Under the pieces are notes generated by a model, which searched no databases, was not told where the DNA came from, and worked only from the letters and a program-made list of their open reading frames with translations. DNA of 64,000 nucleotides from Chlorops oryzae (lineage: Eukaryota; Arthropoda; Insecta; Diptera; Chloropidae), in the NCBI GenBank assembly GCA_020466095.1, contig CM035807.1:113103786-113167785 (forward strand). Reading direction: 5' to 3'. Numbering within the stretch: position 1 is the stretch's first letter; each line of letters starts with the position of its first letter. The translations under genes and the position numbers were made by a program. Positions 21,601-32,505 of the stretch are shown here, piece after piece.

Positions 21601-24369
21601 CATATCTCTAGCTCCTCAGCTCCTTTTGCTTCTACCTTTGAAATGTCGATAAAAATCATTGGTTAAGCAAATTCCTCCTCCCATCGTTTATTTAACGAAT
21701 ATCTAAAGTTTTTCTCTTTCTCATTTTCGAATTCCATTATCTTTGAAGAGAAAATTTTCTAAAACCAAATGTCTTTTCCATATCCTTTGCTTCATTTTTG
21801 CATTCCAAAAAATATAGATCTTGCATTGTTCCAATGTCGAGTGTGTGTCTGTCTCACTGTTTGTCTGTCTCGCTGTCCTGCTTCTATCCGAAATTGTTCC
21901 ATTGCAAATTCAACAATATCCAATAAAGCGTGATTTAAATTGTTAGTTGTGAAAACAGAAGGAAAGAATTTGATATCATATCACGAATAAATGAAATCCC
22001 TTTGCACTTTGCATTTCGACACATACATATGTATATATATAGACACATGAATGTCGCAACCTGTTATTGCAAAAAAATAAAACAACAACAAAAAATATTC
22101 AAAAAAGGATAAAATAAAAAAAAATGGAGAACAAAATGAAATAGAGAACGAAAATATGTGCATAGGAAAAAAACTCTTCAGTGGAAAATTGAAGGAATGA
22201 AGAAAATGGCAAAAGCTCAACAATGTCACATAAAATCCGAGACAAGGATGCGAATTTTCTCAAAAATCCGCTGGAGTGCAAGACCATCACCAGAAGAGTT
22301 GACAATGAAGCACATGTATGCTGTGCGTGTGTTTGTGTGTGCATGTGTGCTTGAAAAATCTGAAGAAAAGAGCATCAAAACACTATGTAAATAACTTTGC
22401 TTTTGTTATTCTTGCGCTTTGACTTCTTTCATGTTGGCGGCGTTTTTCTTCTTTTCTTCGGATTTTCTTTTGAAAAAGTTTTCTTTTATTTTTCTTCATC
22501 TTCTTCTTCTCTTTTTAACATGCAACGATTTGCTTGTGGAATCCCTTACCAAATTGTATGTAGTTTAGCTATTTGTTGCAAGGAATATGGCAAACATAAA
22601 AATTACATCAAGGAGTATGCATGTATGTATGTGTGTGGCTTTGTTGGGTGTCATCTTCATAGCTGCCATGCCTCGCTCTTAATAATGCAATTTCTTTTAT
22701 TTTTGTTCATCCATACTCGTATGTGTGCGGAAGATTGTCCTTTCATGGAAAAGAAAAGGATTTCTTCGGAAGAATGCGTCTGTTTTAAGGAAGAAAAGAG
22801 TTGATTCCGGTTTTGGCGTATTACCTTCAAGATTAATTATGTAATTAATTAGCTCATAGTCTTTGAATGCGACTGAAGTAGGAGCTCATTAGGAATGACT
22901 ACTTGTATTCATCCCTGTATATGTGCCAACTAGTTCGACAAGTGGCAAGGCTTACCATTGTTTCAAACCGAGCCTAATTACGCATCCTTTTAACGAGCTC
23001 AATCCATTCGTATTTGGTTTCCTTCTTCTTATTCTATTTCTGAACCCTTGTTTAGCCCTTTTCGCATTCGCTCACGCTCCTCTTGAGGTGTGGGTTTGTG
23101 ATCTTAACACATTTTTAGCAGGCATTTTGATACCTTGATCATATCATCTCTGAGACTCATCCTTTGTTGATAGTTTTTCATCTGGCCGATCCATGTATTT
23201 GTCGGTCTAGCTGTCCTCCGGCCGTTTGCTGGAAAAGTGGCTGATATTGCTTTTTCAGCAGGGTTCTTTGGCGGCCGCCTTTGAGGATGGCAATACGATC
23301 GCTTCGGACTTATTTGAGTGCTTCTTCGATGGGCCTATGACCGTATTTGATTTCGTATAAAAACAATATCGTATGTTAAACGTTGAAATTATTAACTCTT
23401 TAAACTGTATTCTAAGTCACAATACCAGACTTCGATATATTCTTATCAAATAAATAAAGTTTTAAGTCCTCCTTCAACACACTCGAACGGATCAACCTCG
23501 CCCTATGTGAACCAACTCGAATGAAATTCCATTGAAGTAAAATCTTAGGCCTTCTCTTTACGCTTATGTATATCAAGATAAATGGAACGGGGGAAATAAT
23601 TTTTGAATAGCAGCAAAACTATGCCATGATAAGTGTTGGTAATGCAACATTTACAAGCCATGTTTACGCTTAAATTACGCCTAGTACAATGCTTACAATA
23701 TTACTTAACACCCTCCATAGTCAGGAAGTCTACTTGTCCATATATTTGTTGACATAAATTCAGCATGGTAGTTACTGATTGCGCTTTACATTTGAAAGCA
23801 TACTGTTGGGCTACGCCATGCCTATACGTTCAGACAAACACAATCACACATACACGATGGCACACAAGCGTTCACGTTCTAACGTGATTAAATGTGTATG
23901 CCAGGAAGAAGAGTTGTACATGAAGCCTACTTAATGTACATAAATGCGTTCGTACATTTATGTGCACACATTCATTTTAACGCTGGCATGTTAAGTGTAT
24001 ATAATTCTTTAGTAATTTGTATGAATTCCAAGCGCGCTCTGTTATCAAAGAGAAAACAGTGAGGACCGTTTTTTCTGAATTTGCGAACAGTTTTTGCTGA
24101 CTTTTTCAAAGACCCTTCAGAGGCTTCAAAGTCCTTTCAAATAAAATGAAATAAAATTCAAAAAAAAAAAAAAATTTCTACTTTGGCGTCTATTGAAAAT
24201 TCGTTTCTCTAATCGTGACTTCACTCTACTAGCTGGGGGAAACTCTCCCTTGGATGCGTTTGCATTTTCGCATAAGCCGCAAATACATGTGCAAGTGATT
24301 AACAAACATTTTAAAATTATGTTGCACACACTTTGAAGTAAAATTGCGAGTCGAGGCTTCGCAACGGCG
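21601..24369. other. Spacer, no clear gene
   Basis: T-rich frames at 22397-22804 have no motif. Minus-strand 23020-23350 has protein-like but stop-interrupted stretches (for example QEERERMRKGLNKGSEIE and KRPEDS-stop-TDKYMDRPDEK) and might be a decayed gene or processed pseudogene. The support is too weak for a separate call. Confidence 0.35.
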
Positions 24370-25429
24370 CACAGTGGGATTTCAGCGGCAAAAATAGGAT
24401 TTTTTCACCATCCTAATTTTATGATTTGTTGATTTAATCGAACTGAGAAAACTCTAGATAAGAATAATTCAAAACTGTTTTTTCAAAAAACATAATTTTT
24501 TTTTTTTTTACATAAAAAATTAAACTGAAAATAGAAAATGTTTTTTCTTCGAAAAATTGTAAAAAAAAAATTTTGGAATTGGTTCCCATTTTTTTCGGAT
24601 TAAATCTACCTCTGTTGCTATAAAGGTGATTTTTTATTAAAATGTAGAGTTTGATTTTTAAAAGGAATTTAAAATTGTGGCATTTTATTGAATATCGAAG
24701 AGGAGGTGGACTATCAAAAATTCACCTCGAAAATGACGCGCCTTTCCTTCTTTCAATGGTCAAAAAGTTTATATGCTTTGTCGTGCTTTGTCTTTAGTTG
24801 ATAAAAACATAAAAGTCTGGAATCTGTTCTAACGATCTTGAAAACAAATTTACCAGCCCTACTTAACGTTTGTCTCGATAAAGTCCATTTTTATGTTAAA
24901 AATCACCGGGCAAATGTCTGGATAATTAAGGCAAAAAATCATTGCATATGTTAAGGATGATCAGTATTCATTAACGCTTTATTATAATTTCTGATGGCAA
25001 TGTTTATAAGAAATTAAGACCTAACTAAGGGTCAATTACAAAAAAAAAAAACATTATATTAAAATTTTTGTTTACGAATGTGAGAACATACGAAACTATG
25101 ATGCCATTTATACTGAAAAGGCAGTTATCTCAGTGAGAAGTACCGCTAGGGACTGTCAGATTTGAACCATTTCTTTGATATATATTCGTTTTTGAGCTAT
25201 ATAACAAACATTTTGACAAAGTTTCATTAAAATCGGTTGAGTTTTAGATGTAGCTGCCATACAAAATTGCAGTGGGGGTCTATGGGGGTACCCGAAGGGG
25301 CGAACCGATTTCGATAAATTTTAGTTTATATCTTAATGACCTCAATTTACATCCGCATATCAATTTTCATTGTGATAGGGCTATTCCTTCTATTTTTTGC
25401 CGCACGATGTATGGAGCAATCCCACTGTG
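24370..25429. mobile_element. Transib-like non-autonomous element with 12/23 RSS-type ends
   Basis: Flanked by a perfect 5-bp direct repeat CGGCG (24365-24369 and 25430-25434). Both ends start CACAGTGGGATT. At the left, heptamer CACAGTG is followed by exactly 12 bases and then CAAAAATAGG. At the right, read in complement, CACAGTG is followed by exactly 23 bases and then CAAAAAATAG. In both the A-rich block is preceded by GCGG. A CAC-starting heptamer, an A-rich nonamer and GC-rich 5-bp duplications are hallmarks of Transib, the transposon superfamily related to RAG1. The 1,060-bp interior has no transposase frame, only short interrupted ones, so it is non-autonomous. Assignment is from ends and duplication only. 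Confidence 0.7.
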
Positions 25430-25434
25430 CGGCG

Positions 25435-26939
25435 GAGTAAAAGCACAACAAACAAATGGAACTGTAAATGTGGCACACACACACACACACAAAACATTAA
25501 TGTTTGCATTACTTTTCAATTCGACAAATGCACCGACACAATCGCTTACAAATTAACACGTCGATATTTCAATTTCAATGCGATATGGTTCTGAGAGGGA
25601 ATTTCCACATATTAACAAACAAAGAGCGAGATGGAAAAATGGACTGTTTCATCTTGTTTGAGCAATTGTTCAAATAGATCGAAAAGTATTGAATTGTAGT
25701 ATTTGTGAATTTTTTTTTCTGAAACCATACGTTGAAGTATCTCATTCAAAGAATTTCAAAAAAAAGTGAAAACAATTTTATTTCAAGGAAGGTGCTATTA
25801 AGTGTTCCTCTATGGTGTCCTTATGACTAATGACTGCATTTGTTCCGAAAAAGGCTGACAAAAGGAGACCGGAAATTCAAGTTGGCTCTCTTTTTTTTTA
25901 GCAATAAACTCCTGCTTAATATCGGAAGCATTTATTTTGTGTAAAAAATCGACTGATGTCAGTTCTTCGGGGGTTTAAATATTTCCTATATGTATGCAGC
26001 CAAATTCCTTTAAGTTTGATCATGGAATGTTCTCAAAACAAATCAAAATGTCCTTAAAACCTATCAGCTCGATTCTGAATATTCCCGGGGAACAAATTCC
26101 CGGGGAATTTACTTTTCTCGAGAGTAAAATTCTTCTTTTTTACATATTTGGGGGAAGAAATTTGATGGGAAATGTCGCCTCGACTATAGACACACAAGTC
26201 GGGTACCACTGCGGCTCAACTAAAGGAATTATAGAGTTTTGATGGTTTTCGGATGAGGACTACATAAAATCATTGTCCTTGGAATATATTCTAAGTAACA
26301 AAATCCTTAAATACTCTTTTATATCGGCAGATTTTCACACAAAAAAAAAGTGCAACACTGATTAGAAATTATTTTCATGGTTCTGAATAATTTGCGCTGG
26401 ATTAAAAATTTCGACCATATTCAAACGGTAATTTTGGGATTTTTCATACTGATTTTGGGTAAAAATTTTCCAGCTTTACGGTAAAACCGTATCAAGGTTG
26501 CACTCAGATGAAATTTTGGTACTTAAGGAAGTTGTTAAGTAGTAAGTTTTCTATATTAAGGTCAAAATTTTTTCAAAATATTCTTATTCGGTTGGGACTT
26601 TTGGGTCAGAAAAATTAAAAAGAGTTGAAAAAATCGTAAAAGTTTTTGAGATTTTTGCAATTTGCAGCTACTAAATGGAATATTTGCGGATTAAATAGTA
26701 CTAAAACTTCATTTATTGATTCTAGGGCTAAAACTTTGCAATAAAACGGAAGAGAAATATTCAACGCGTTATGAGATATAGCCATAAGTAACTGCGCAGC
26801 TTAATTCCCGGCCATAAAATTTTAGATCGATTTACAAACGAAATTTCAACAATTTGACTGAACCAAATATAGGGTTAATAAATTTACTGAGCACTTTCAG
26901 AAACTGAAGTCAAATTCTTTTACATCTAAATTTTATGAA
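25435..26939. other. Spacer, no gene seen
   Basis: (CA)n at about 25474-25490. A 15-bp tandem pair of the palindromic word ATTCCCGGGGAA at 26081-26108, followed by TTCTCGAGAG. Frames are short. Confidence 0.4.
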
Positions 26940-27145
26940 TTGCAAAGTGATATTTTGAACAATTTTTTTTAAATAATCCCTTTTTAAAAATTGTATATCT
27001 CAAAAACTAATAAAAATAGAAAGATGAAACTGATGGCTACTGATAGTTGATAAAAGGAATCGAAATAAATATTTTCTTTTTTTACTTTACACTGAGAAAA
27101 CTTTTTCCACAAAGAATTTAATACTATTTTTTTCAGTGTATTACC
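26940..27145 (-). repeat. Family B fragment
   Basis: Contains TATCTCAAAAACTAATA, AGAAAGATGAAACTGATGG, ACACTGAGAAAACTTTTTCC and TTTTTTTCAGTGTATT. This is the same order as the family B module in 38820-38950. Confidence 0.55.
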
Positions 27146-27765
27146 ATTTTTTGGCTATTTTTAAAAATTATCTTCGATTGACTTTTAATACTTAAATTCC
27201 GCAGACAAATTTTTGTTCCGAAATAATCGATTGGGCTGGCTAAAAGGACAAGCTGTAGAGAAAAAAATTCTCTTCCTCTTATATCCCGATTTCCACATAC
27301 AAATTTTCTTTCCAAATAATCGACTAAGTTGGCTGTGAATGGCAAGGGGAATGAAAAGAAATTTCCCTTTGTCTCACTGTCTTATCTAATAACTAAAGAA
27401 TTTCGAAAGAAAATTCAAAAATATTGAATATTTAATATTCTCCTTAAATAATAGTCCTTTTCGAAGCCATCACAACATACGTACTTCTATAATACATGCA
27501 TATGTTCTTCGAGTTTAATGCAAGGACATTCTTGGAAATATTCAACACACACAAACATGTGGAACCATTTACAATCAAAAGCCCATTTCCGCCATCAATC
27601 TATTTGACATTAAATTCCGTGTGAACTTTCGAAATGTAATTTTTTTGTTGCTTATTTTTGAATTTGATTGAAAACAAAAAATGTTCCTTTTTATCACTTT
27701 GATAAAAACAAAAAATTTTTTTTTTTATAGTTTGGATTTTTTTTTTGTAGTCAAATTGCCAAGCA

Positions 27766-28426
27766 ATGCCAAAATCTCTTTACATAATATGGTGTTTTCT
27801 ATTGGCTCTGTATGCAATGAATATAATCGCAAGTTTAGTCTTGGTTTACGATATTTCCGATGATATAGAAAATGGAGCTGAAATTGAAACAGGAAGTAAG
27901 AATTGAGCTCCAAAGCCAATTGATTGAAACTAATGCGTAGCGTGTGTGTGTGTGTGTTCATATTTTCCATACAGCATACGGCTATCATACGTATATTCCT
28001 TCGTATGCTATCCTTCTTACGTCGTGCAACATATTTGCAGCATGCATATTACTGGAAGGCCTAATGCACGTTAGTATTTTGCTATAATTTTTTTTTTCTT
28101 TCTTAAAATCATCACAATAATATTGCAGCGAATTTACGGGGCTGTCCTTGGCTGGACCATCTACGAATTTCTCGCTTCTGTAGGGCAAATTGTGCTGCTT
28201 TATCAAGAGTTGCAATCTATCGATGAAATTAATTTCTTTTTCCTTATAATGCACTGGATAACACTTAGTAAGTATATTGCATACTTTTGTTCACATACTC
28301 ACAGAGAATATATCCAGAAATTTGGTTTATTTTTCTTATTAAGTCTTTCAGGGGTTCGTGTACTTCAAAGTTATTCGACATCATAAGACAGTAAACTACA
28401 ATCGTGGTTCGAACATCAAAAATTAA
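27766..28426 (+). CDS. Four-exon gene for a small four-pass membrane protein
   Basis: Four exons join in frame: 27766-27895, 27975-28069, 28129-28267 and 28344-28426 (TAA). They give 447 coding bases, 148 residues. Donors are GTAAG, GTTAG and GTAAGT. Acceptors are CCATACAG, TATTGCAG and TTTTTCTTATTAAG. The protein starts MPKSLYIIWCFLLALYAMNI. It has four hydrophobic stretches (about residues 5-28, 51-75, 79-98, 107-132), an acidic first loop (DISDDIENGAEIE) and a basic tail (RHHKTVNYNRG), suggesting both termini are cytosolic. Size and topology fit insect-specific four-pass families such as DUF4728/MARVEL-like proteins, but I recognise no exact family. An alternative acceptor in the last intron (TTTCAG, 28351) gives a short, less protein-like end. 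A GTAG acceptor just before exon 1 leaves room for an upstream exon. AATAAA lies about 295 bp downstream. Confidence 0.65.
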
Positions 28427-29231
28427 TTAAAAGGATTTTGTTTAAAAATTACTGGAAACAATTTTTTATATCTAAAAAAAAAAGAAAAGAAAAACAATTT
28501 TGTGAAAACTCTTGCGAATGTGACTGATCGACGACGATCACTTTCAACGAACGTTTTCAACGATGAAATTATAATTCATTGGGCAATGAATTGCGGAAAT
28601 TGATTTCGAAAATTTTGTACAACATATCGTCAATGGGGGGTACATACATGCATATGAGTATAAATACATTCGTATATATCGATTTATGGGAAACATTTGA
28701 AAAAATTGTATGAGCTATTTAATAAATGTTTCTCCGCGCTTTGTATAATTTTCAATTTCATTACTAATTGGTAATTATTTGCGGTCAACGGGTCAATTTG
28801 TCGAATCGAATGTAATAAAATCGAATTATGAAAATTCGAAACGGCAGCCCAAAATTGTTTACTGAACGGGAAAAATTACATTAATACATGCAAACTATTC
28901 ATTCGTTTATGTGTGTAAATATCCTTTGGGTGAATTTGAAATTCGAGCAACGATGCCTGTGGGTGGGCAGAATATTTCGAAGTCTGAATTATTCTCCAGC
29001 TAATTGCGAAAGAATCGGTGTGGGTGAGAATTAACACCCGGTTCTAGTTCAAGACTCATTGAGTCAAGACCAACGACTTTGAAGTGAGTCAATCGAAGGT
29101 CCTGTCAATCGAAAGCCTAAGACTGATACAGGCATGCTTTAGAAATCGAGTCCACATTTGATTTCGAACTTTTTTTTATTCGATTTCTAGAGCATGCTTT
29201 TGATAGTTATGGTATTTGATTGAGTTAAATA
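28427..29231. other. Probable 3' UTR and spacer
   Basis: Sequence downstream of the membrane-protein gene. About 28550-28860 is AT-rich and non-coding. A small inverted pair lies near 29050-29215 (CATGCTTTAGAAATCGA at about 29133 and CGATTTCTAGAGCATGCTTT at about 29181). Confidence 0.35.
28721..28726 (+). terminator. AATAAA polyadenylation signal
   Basis: Canonical hexamer 295 bp after the stop codon of the four-exon membrane-protein gene. AATAAA is common in AT-rich DNA, so the link to the gene is only positional. Confidence 0.3.
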
Positions 29232-29752
29232 GCATGTTTCCACATAGTGCATTAACTATATGCATTAAAGTTAACGCATATAGTTAATCACTGTCGTTTC
29301 CACTTGCGGACTGTGCATTAACTAATCAGCTGATTTCGTCGGAAGCTGCTGTAAAAAAAAAAGTGAAAAATATGCACTTTCTTAAATTTTGCTAGATATA
29401 AACGATATATGTTTATTTTACAATCTTCATTTGATTTCAATTTGTGAAATAGCTTAAATAAATTTACTGACGCCTTGGAATTTCCATTTTCAATTTAATT
29501 TTTATTTCAGCAGTTCTTTTAATTTGAAAGAACTGTTATTATTTTACGTACTTTTCCATTGAGGGTTGAAATTTTTCGTACTCTTTGCAAACAAGTCGAA
29601 ATGCGACCATGCTCTTTTATCAGCGTTAAATTTTAATGCATTCATTATTGAGGTGATTAACTTGACATTTTTGTATGGATAATCACATTTTTAATCATGC
29701 GTTAACGAGTTAATGCAGCCAAATTGAGTAAATGCACTATGTGGATACATGC
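29232..29752. mobile_element. 521-bp inverted-repeat element (GCATGTTTCCACATAGTGCA)
   Basis: The left end GCATGTTTCCACATAGTGCA, then TT, is matched by an inverted right end differing at one of 22 positions (AATGCACTATGTGGATACAT then GC). A sub-terminal set of GCATTAACT/GTTAACGC/AGTTAATGCA words is repeated on both sides. No clean target duplication was found and no transposase frame is present. Superfamily unknown. Confidence 0.6.
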
Positions 29753-29812
29753 CAAAAATGGCAATAAGTATTTTTTGAATATATTCTAAAACCGAGTTCA
29801 AAACAGTGCCCT

Positions 29813-30150
29813 CCAAAATTAATTTAGATAAGAAGATGACAAAAACGTTGGCTGATTCCTAATACAACAGGAAATCTTTAAAAAATTTTTTAATTTTTTT
29901 TACACTGAGAAAAACTTTTTTTCACAAAACTAACAAAAAATTCTAAAAGTTTTTTTTTCAATTAAACGAATTTTTAAGTCGAAAAGTGGATAACAGTGTT
30001 CTTTATTAAAAAAAAATTTTTAGAATTTTCTTGTTAGATTTGTAAAAAAATTTTTCTCAGTGTAAAAATTTTAAAAAATTTTCTTGGATTTCTTGTTGTA
30101 TTAGGAATCAGCCAACGTTTGTTTCATCTTCTTATCTGTATTAGTTTTGG
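29813..30150. repeat. Large near-perfect hairpin of family B
   Basis: The arms run 29813-29955 and about 30010-30150. The left arm carries AAACGTTGGCTGATTCCTAA, TACAACAGGAAATC, TACACTGAGAAAAAC and ACTAACAAAAAATTCT; the right arm carries the complement of each in mirrored order. The inner ACACTGA...TCAGTGT pair is the family B signature. The arm-to-arm similarity means one strand could fold into a stem of well over 100 bp. Confidence 0.8.
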
Positions 30151-31487
30151 AGACAAATATTTAGAAAAATGGAATAGAAAGGAGGTTTAAAATCATGAAC
30201 TTTGACCTCGTTGAGCACCCCCTAAATGATGTTCGATCGATCTAAGGCTTTTCATTTCCCTTATCTGTTGCCCTCTACGACATTTTGAGGGGGTAACTCG
30301 CAAAATTAAACCAACTTAGAAAATTTGGACCACCCTAATGCACAGCTTGCTCATAGGGGCGGCGTTCGCGCAAAAGTGGAAATTTGCACACTCGCATTTC
30401 CACAGCTGCTCGAAGCTGCTATCAATTAATTCGATTTTAAAAATTTTATGGAACATAATTTTATATTTTCTTTGTTATTTTATATATATTCTTTTAGGTG
30501 GAAAGCTGATATTTTTAGTTTTTTATTCACTCTATTCTATTCACTTTCTTTTTTGCATAAGCTCCATGTCTTCATTGCTTTAAGGAATATTATTTTACAA
30601 GTTATACGATGAGGTATTTTAATTTAATTAAATTAAAAAAACAAAAAATTGCAGTGAAGCAAAATTAAATCAACAATGAAAAGGATACAAGACAGCGTTC
30701 TCACATGAGCACATGTATGTAGGAGTGGTTTGTGTCCACGATTGAGTTTGAGTGAAATACATGGACACGTAAAACAAAGAACCTCCTGCACATTAAACAA
30801 TATGAAAGTCGGTCATTAAGTAATTCAGTTCGTTGGAATTTGAAGCAACTCAAGATATCCATGACATATAAATTCTTGGAAAATCATAATTTTGTGTGGA
30901 CCAATTAGCCTTGAGCTTAAATGAGATTATTAAATAAAAGCAAAATTTCTCAAATTATTAGATATTAGCAGACAAGTATTTGATTGGTATCGGTTACAGT
31001 GTAAATATAGTTCTGTGGTGCTTCCGGATTGCATTCCAAAAAGCTGCTTTATATTATCTAAATTAAATAATTATTCCTGATTTCCGCAGGTAAAATTTTT
31101 TTTCGAAATTCTTTAGTTAAATGATAATTTAGGAGTGATGAAAGGACATTTATTTGCCCTTGCGTATTTAGTCGTTTATTTCGAAAGAAAAATTTGTGTG
31201 TGGGATTTAGGTACAACCGAAATTTTAATTCTATATAAATCATTGATACAAATTTTCATTTCGAAAATTAGAAAAGATATTTCTTAAAATCCTAATTATC
31301 GATGACGTATCCTCGTATCGGAGCTATTTGAATATATATTAGAGAAATGGCTTTTTGGGAAACTACGGCTCAATATTCACCAAGCTATTTAAATAAAACT
31401 TAAAGGAAAACCTACCTTTTTTTATATGAAATTTGACAGTTCATTTCATTTAAGTTTCATTTAAAAAGCTTCAAGGTTTCAAGAAGG
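30151..31487. other. AT-rich spacer, no gene seen
   Basis: A short less AT-rich stretch at 30338-30425 has an open frame (MHSLLIGAAFAQKW...) that dissolves into AT-rich sequence. No splice-supported gene. Confidence 0.4.
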
Positions 31488-32100
31488 TATGTACATTAGG
31501 CCGGGTCGATTTTTTGGATAAAAAATCGTACCCCCGGAAATGAAACTTCAGACAATTCTAAGCATTTTTTCCCAAGAAACCATGGGTATAAAATGAAACG
31601 TAGATCCGCGCTGAACGATAGGAAGTTTTTACCATACATACATATGTTACACTGTGCTAGTTTTTAGGACAAAAAAATTTGTTCATCGTGCAAACCGGCG
31701 CAGTCGGGTCCGGCTCGGTCCCCCGAGTACAACAGTACCAAGCACTAGTCTAGGTTAGCCCGAGTTTGGGAAATATTCAACATTTTTTGCCAACATTTCA
31801 CTGTTAATTTTTCACATTTTTTCGACTACCACAGTGTTATTAACAGGGATCGGATTTAACATATTTGAAAGTATTAAAAAATATGTAAAATATATTTTCA
31901 AATATGTAAAATCCAATCCCTGTTAATAACATATGTATGTATGGTAAAAACTTCCCATCGTTCAGCGCGGATCTACGTTTCATTTTATACCCATGGTTTC
32001 TTGGGAAAAAATGCTTAGAATTGTCTGAAGTTTCATTTCCGGGGGTACGATTTCTTAGTTTTTTTTTACCCATACAAATCGACCCGGCCTAATGTACATA
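31488..32100. mobile_element. 613-bp foldback element with a second palindrome inside
   Basis: Outer arms of about 165 bp (31488-31652 and about 31926-32100) start GTACATTAGGCCGGGTCGAT. They include GAAACTTCAGACAATTCTAA, CATGGGTATAAAATGAAACG and GATCCGCGCTGAACGATAGG, each mirrored. Inside, GTTATTAACAGGGATCGGAT (31836) is mirrored by ATCCAATCCCTGTTAATAAC (31911-31930), a second inverted repeat that shares its end with the right outer arm. If CATTAGG...CCTAATG are the termini, TA flanks both sides. No coding frame. Confidence 0.75.
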
Positions 32101-32389
32101 TATATAAAAAACGTTCGAAACAGTGGTAATATATAGTGTTGGGAGTGCCTTATTATTCATCCAAAGATATCAAGGGCCATGGAATTTTATTTTCAATTTT
32201 TTTTATTTTTTTGAGACATACGAACAGAAAAATCTATAGCTCTGGTACAAAGATACTACTACTAATTTCAATCAATTTCATGGGCACTAATGCCCCAAAC
32301 GAACATGTGTGTATGTTTGTATATTTTGAGTGCTTTGTTGTCTTTGGCTGAATTAAAATGTTACCAATATAAGGCTCTATACTTTATGT

Positions 32390-32435
32390 CCGGACCCCGG
32401 ATAGGTCAAAACGTTTAAAATATAAGAAGAAGAAA
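32390..32435 (+). pseudogene. RTE-like LINE, extreme 3' tail (copy 2)
   Basis: CCGGACCCCGGATAGGTCAA followed by ATAAGAAGAAGAAAA matches the end of the 9091-9486 fragment (GCGGACCCCGGGATAGTTAA and then the GAA tail). A severely 5'-truncated insertion of the same family. Confidence 0.6.
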
Positions 32436-32505
32436 ATTTACTTATGTGCGAAAGTAGAAAATTAATGAGATATGTTCGCAAAAGCATATATATTGTATAC
32501 GACTA

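Noticed and set aside
20861..21666. Three open frames longer than 230 codons (Ser/Leu-rich on +, Arg/Glu-rich on -)
   Set aside because: They lie entirely in the 10-bp pyrimidine satellite; a repeat without stop words is open in several frames on both strands.
24370..25429. hAT reading of the same element (CAGTGGG...CCCACTG with 8-bp duplication)
   Set aside because: With those termini the flanking 8-mers do not match, whereas CACAGTG...CACTGTG gives an exact 5-bp CGGCG duplication.
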